Part shown: positions 60,803 to 64,000 of the stretch, in pieces
Layout of the letters: each line of letters opens with the position of its first letter
Numbering within the stretch: the stretch's first letter is position 1
Origin: Butyricicoccus porcorum
Lineage (GTDB): Bacteria; Bacillota; Clostridia; Oscillospirales; Butyricicoccaceae
Assembly: GCF_002157465.1 (NCBI RefSeq)
Contig: NZ_NHOC01000005.1
Coordinates: 381,134-445,133, forward strand
Direction: 5' to 3'
Length of the DNA stretch: 64,000 nt
The notes under the pieces: generated by a model
What the model was told of the DNA's origin: nothing
The model's database searches: none
Seen by the model: only the letters and a program-made list of their open reading frames with translations
Translations under genes and position numbers: made by a program

Positions 60803-61053
60803 TATTTTTCTTCTTCATTCGGCACATAGCGGATCAGATCGCCGGGCGTGCAGCCCATGACAAAGCAAATCCGCGCGAGTACATCCGCGTCAATCTTCTC
60901 GACATGCCCCTGATACCATTTGTCAATCACTTCAAAGCGGGTGTTCACCGCACGGGCAAGCGCATTGCGGGTGATGTGCCTGGCATCCATATATTCTCTC
61001 AAACGGATTTGGATTGTACCATAACAATGTACGACATAAACAACCGGTTTCAT
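60802..61053 (-). CDS. Small XRE-family HTH protein
   Basis: 83 residues: IQIRLREYMDARHITRNALA, then RAVNTRFEVIDKWYQGHVEK with the recognition helix, and DADVLARICFVMGCTPGDLI. Typical of compact XRE regulators with an N-terminal strand (MKPVVYVVHCYG). Start at ATG 61053 with GGGAGG. Target unknown; it diverges from the lipoprotein gene at 61248, which could be one. Confidence 0.82.
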   Translation of the reverse strand: MKPVVYVVHCYGTIQIRLREYMDARHITRNALARAVNTRFEVIDKWYQGHVEKIDADVLARICFVMGCTPGDLIRYVPNEEEK

Positions 61054-61247
61054 AGCTTCCCTCCCCAACTATATAATAGCAAAAAAAAAATACCGCGCGG
61101 GGATTCCGGAAAAAATCAAGCTGATAAATGTAATAATCAGATGTTACGACGTTACTATGTACAGAGTAATGTGGTATATAGAAATTTACCTTCCCCAAAA
61201 ATATGATAAAATTAGATCCGTAAGATAATTACAGGGAGGATTTGGGA

Positions 61248-62315
61248 ATGAAAGGAAACTGGAAAACAGATTTTACCGCCGGATTGCTTGCTGTGCTCGG
61301 CCTTCTGTGGCTGACTGCCTGCGGCTCATCCGTGCCTTCTAAAAAGCAGATGGCAGAGGATCTGTCGGAAGATGTCCGGACGATTTATATCTATGACAAC
61401 TATGAAGAAACTCCTCTTGTTCTGGATGTGACCGATATAACCATAGAAAAGCGCCAGACCAATGAAAAAGATGATACAGTATATTGTACCGTAACAATGG
61501 AAAACGAAAATTATCGATATATCGCTGATTATATTTTGTTTTACAACTATTATGACGAGGGTGGTTGGATTCTGGACAACTGCTGTACCGACCCGGAAGG
61601 CACAGCCGGTATGGAGATTATCCCGTTGAACGGACTGCCGGAGAAAACCGCAAATGCAGAAATGGACTGTTATTATTTTGACTCCTGTTCTTTAACCGAT
61701 CAGTCATTCGATGCGTATGAAGACGGTTCCGCAGAAATCTGCGGTTCCAGCTTTACCTATGATGTATCGTACACAAACACATATGGTTCGTATAATGGAA
61801 CAGTTTCGCTGAATTATTATTTTTACAGTGAAGGGACTTATGGCTACTGGACATATGACGCGCTCACGTATAACGATTCGTTCCAATGGGATGTGACAGG
61901 TACATGGGAAACGGAATCAACTAATGAACTCAACAACCATACAAGTTACTTAAACAATGACACCGTGTCGATGGAACTTGACTCGATTGACTTGGAAAAT
62001 TATATGGTAACTGCATCAGTTTCCAATTCCTACGAAGATTCCATCGTATGGTTTGCAGATGAAGGCCCCAAAATGGTAGAACACGGTACGGACGGCATGG
62101 TTTCGGAAAGTTTTTATTTCGATTATGGATATAATCCCAGCTACACCAGCGAAGACGACTTCGATGATTATTTCGATCACACCACACAATACGAACCGCC
62201 TTGCCTGAAATTCAGCATCCGTGTCCCAAACTGGACAACCTACCATATCAGCATGCGCCCCGACCACGCCGTTTGTCAGAGCGCATTCACGCAGTATATC
62301 ATGCAACGAACATAA
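61248..62315 (+). CDS. Large acidic lipoprotein of unknown function
   Basis: 355 residues. Lipobox LLWLTACGSSVPS with Cys at about residue 27, preceded by hydrophobic FTAGLLAVLGLLWL. The mature part is rich in Tyr, Asp, Asn and Ser with segments such as SFTYDVSYTNTYGSYNGTVS and VSLNYYFYSEGTYGYWTYDA that look like beta strands. ATG at 61248 with AGGGAGG upstream, chosen over a TTG two codons earlier. The next lipoprotein starts 15 nt after its stop. Confidence 0.75.
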   Translation: MKGNWKTDFTAGLLAVLGLLWLTACGSSVPSKKQMAEDLSEDVRTIYIYDNYEETPLVLDVTDITIEKRQTNEKDDTVYCTVTMENENYRYIADYILFYNYYDEGGWILDNCCTDPEGTAGMEIIPLNGLPEKTANAEMDCYYFDSCSLTDQSFDAYEDGSAEICGSSFTYDVSYTNTYGSYNGTVSLNYYFYSEGTYGYWTYDALTYNDSFQWDVTGTWETESTNELNNHTSYLNNDTVSMELDSIDLENYMVTASVSNSYEDSIVWFADEGPKMVEHGTDGMVSESFYFDYGYNPSYTSEDDFDDYFDHTTQYEPPCLKFSIRVPNWTTYHISMRPDHAVCQSAFTQYIMQRT

Positions 62316-62330
62316 AGGAGCGATAACGTA

Positions 62331-63065
62331 ATGAAAAACCACTTTTTGCTGCCCTGTATTCTGCTGTGCGGCATACTCTGCGGATGCACCGGACAGGATA
62401 TCAACGTAACTGTCGACCAAACAAACAACAACAATACCGCCGACACATCCGGCAGTGCGAAAGCAGTCTGTGACCATGACTATCACCGCTCAGATTATGC
62501 AGCCGCAACAACAGATGAAAATGGATATGAGGAATTTACCTGTTCCAAATGCGGTGATTCGTATCGGGAAGTCATTCCTGCGCTTGATGGTGTTTCCGGT
62601 TCCGACAGTTCTTCAGAGGAGAATACCGGATCAACGGGCAATCAACTGGTGCTGTTCGACCTTCCGGAATACAGCAGCAGCTCCAATGAAATGATCAGTG
62701 TATCATATTACGAATCGGATATCGTAGATGTGGAAGGCTGGCATCATAAGGATTGCTATACACTATGCTGTGGGGAAAAAGATAAAGAAAAGAGTTACAT
62801 ACGCTGGGAATTGGATCAGAAGTATGAATCAGTCTCCGGAAGTATCTATCTGGAAAAAGAACCACGCGACGGCCGATGCTGGCTTGTATTCTGCGATGAA
62901 GACAATACCCCTATCTTTACAACAGACAATCTGAATAACAATGCCGCATCGGTAAAATTTGAATTTGATGTCAGCGAGGTAAAATTCCTGACAATGTACG
63001 CGTATTGTCAGGACATTTCTAATCCCTGGATCATTGTAGATAATATCTATATTACCCAAAAATAA
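62331..63065 (+). CDS. Lipoprotein with CxxC motif
   Basis: 244 residues. Lipobox ILCGILCGCTGQD (Cys near residue 20). After an Asn/Thr-rich spacer (DQTNNNNTADTSGSA) a short unit VCDHDYHRSDYAAATTDENG runs into YEEFTCSKCGDSYREVIPAL, a CxxC unit common in Firmicute surface proteins. A C-terminal beta-sandwich-like region (SVSGSIYLEKEPRDGRCWLV) may bind a ligand. Cotranscribed with the lipoprotein gene at 61248, AAAGGAG site. Confidence 0.75.
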   Translation: MKNHFLLPCILLCGILCGCTGQDINVTVDQTNNNNTADTSGSAKAVCDHDYHRSDYAAATTDENGYEEFTCSKCGDSYREVIPALDGVSGSDSSSEENTGSTGNQLVLFDLPEYSSSSNEMISVSYYESDIVDVEGWHHKDCYTLCCGEKDKEKSYIRWELDQKYESVSGSIYLEKEPRDGRCWLVFCDEDNTPIFTTDNLNNNAASVKFEFDVSEVKFLTMYAYCQDISNPWIIVDNIYITQK

Positions 63066-63081
63066 ACGAATGCTCCGGCTG

Positions 63082-63115
63082 AAAAGCACGTTCTACATGC
63101 GGAACGTGCTTTTTT
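63082..63115 (+). terminator. Terminator of the lipoprotein operon
   Basis: AAAAGCACGTTC (63082..63093) pairs with 63102..63113 and ends in a T-run. Confidence 0.9.
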
Positions 63116-63189
63116 CTGTTCTCCCCCTATGCCCGCCTGCATACAATGTCCTGTTCCCCCTGCGGAACAGGAAAGGAGCGGATTTGATT

Positions 63190-63588
63190 ATGCCAACCGG
63201 CACCCTGATTGTACAGACGCGCGCGGCACGCGGTGCTCTCCCCGTCGTCGGCGCGACCGTCACGGTTTACTGCCCGGATGCAAACGGCGTATTGCAGCCA
63301 TGCATCACAGAACGCACCGACATGAGCGGCTCCACACCGCCCATCCAGCTGGAAACGCCATCGCTGGAAAATGCCTCCCCTGAAGCTGTGCCGCCGTTTG
63401 CCACCTACCGTGTCGATATCGACCATCCCGATTACCGTCCGGTAACGGTGCTCGATGTCGCAATGTTTTCCGATATCCCCACGACGCTTCCCGTGGTCAT
63501 GGTACCGCCGCGCTCGGTCGACGAACAGCGCAAAAAGCTCATCATCAACAGCGCCGAGCTCGGGCCCACCGGATCGGGGGTAAGATAA
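63190..63588 (+). CDS. Hypothetical protein with carboxypeptidase-like regulatory fold, spore-associated context
   Basis: 132 residues from MPTGTLIVQTRAARGALPVV (SD AAAGGAG, ATG 63190). GALPVVGATVTVYCPDANGV and a following ATYRVDIDHPDYRPVTVLDV resemble a transthyretin-like/CarboxypepD_reg beta sandwich; the C-terminus ends in a disordered ELGPTGSGVR. Its stop codon abuts the ATG of the next gene, so the two act together. It lacks a signal peptide, as in several spore coat or cortex factors. Confidence 0.7.
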   Translation: MPTGTLIVQTRAARGALPVVGATVTVYCPDANGVLQPCITERTDMSGSTPPIQLETPSLENASPEAVPPFATYRVDIDHPDYRPVTVLDVAMFSDIPTTLPVVMVPPRSVDEQRKKLIINSAELGPTGSGVR

Positions 63589-64000
63589 ATGCCGGATTTT
63601 CCCTATATCCCTGAAACCATCACGGTACACCTCGGGCGGCCGGATGACCCGGCACCCAATGTCACGGTGCCCTTTCTGGAATACATTCAGAACGTAGCCT
63701 CCAGTGAGCTGTATCCGACCTGGCCGGAAAATGCCCTGCGCGCCAACATCTATGCGGAGATTTCATTTGCACTCAACCGCATCTATACCGAATGGTACCG
63801 CTCACGCGGCTATGATTTTGACATTACCAATTCCACCGCCTATGACCAGGCATTTGTCAACAACCGCGATATTTTCGGCAATGTCGCAAACATTGTCAAT
63901 GAAATCTTTGACCAGTATCTGGCACGCCCCGGCTATGTTCAGCCGCTGTTTGCTGCCTATTGTGACGGCAGACGTGTCCAGTGCGAGGGATTGAGCCAAT
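63589..64000 (+). CDS. Spore cortex-lytic-associated / peptidoglycan-binding protein (partial)
   Basis: 137 codons before the window edge. MPDFPYIPETITVHLGRPDD is followed by VTVPFLEYIQNVASSELYPT, WPENALRANIYAEISFALNR and a YDFDITNSTAYDQ stretch. I recognise this arrangement from clostridial proteins with a SpoIID/SleC-like N-terminal region followed by peptidoglycan-binding domains; the part that would confirm this is outside the window. Translated directly after the 132-residue protein. Confidence 0.72.
   Translation, partial: MPDFPYIPETITVHLGRPDDPAPNVTVPFLEYIQNVASSELYPTWPENALRANIYAEISFALNRIYTEWYRSRGYDFDITNSTAYDQAFVNNRDIFGNVANIVNEIFDQYLARPGYVQPLFAAYCDGRRVQCEGLSQ

Overview
The window looks like chromosomal DNA of a spore-forming, butyrate-producing member of the Clostridia. 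SpoIID and a SpoIID-associated pair at the right edge point to sporulation. Two butyryl-CoA-dehydrogenase-type acd-etfB-etfA operons point to butyrate metabolism. Shine-Dalgarno sites are AGGAGG-type and promoters resemble sigma-A sites. Most chromosomal genes are rich in gcg/cgc codons, as in higher-GC Oscillospirales such as Butyricicoccaceae; that placement is inference from gene content only. No rRNA, tRNA or CRISPR array was recognised.

Layout. 1-1.4 kb: end of an inositol-dehydrogenase-like gene and an AraC regulator. 1.6-6.2 kb: an ABC-2 exporter operon (ATPase, permease, GldG-like protein, DUF4340 protein). 6.3-12.2 kb: a complete sucrose locus (fructokinase, sucrose-6-phosphate hydrolase, sucrose PTS EIIBCA, LacI-type regulator) with palindromic operators. 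12.3-15.8 kb: a YbjN-like protein, an RsmF-like rRNA methyltransferase, a phosphodiester glycosidase and a ModE-like regulator.

15.9-30.4 kb: a 14.5-kb mobile element whose ends I could reconstruct (TTTG direct repeats at 15908 and 30412, palindromic attB and attP). It carries a TnpW/TnpX-type large serine recombinase next to its right end and a second serine recombinase of unusual form. It also carries a type III-like restriction-modification operon with an HTH regulator and a GIY-YIG protein, and a P4-type primase-helicase flanked by iteron-like repeats and a 99-bp symmetric palindrome. A single HK97-fold major capsid protein is present with no portal, terminase, protease or tail gene. The combination suggests a phage-satellite-like element with its own replication module and a defence cargo, and is the most unusual thing in the window.

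30.5-46.1 kb: housekeeping genes, mostly on the minus strand: HAD phosphatase, spoIID, citrate synthase, an SLH surface protein, M18 aminopeptidase, coaE, tsaC, prfA, an ABC-F ATPase with a YdcF protein, cyclophilin, and a PadR-DUF1700-DUF4097-PspC envelope operon with a perfect promoter/operator. 46.1-46.65 kb: a non-coding region with four DnaA-box-like 9-mers in 74 bp, followed by tepA. 47.4-54.5 kb: two acd-etfB-etfA operons whose etfBA halves are nearly identical in DNA while the acd genes have diverged. 54.9-64 kb: NAD synthetase, a polysaccharide deacetylase with an internal 69-bp tandem duplication, a heme-degrading-domain (UPF0303) protein, three lipoproteins, a small HTH protein and spore-associated genes.

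A dispersed family of hairpin-rich repeats lies at the 3' ends of several genes (about 34.1, 38.8, 43.1, 47.6 and 51.4 kb). In prfA the repeat supplies the last codons of the protein.
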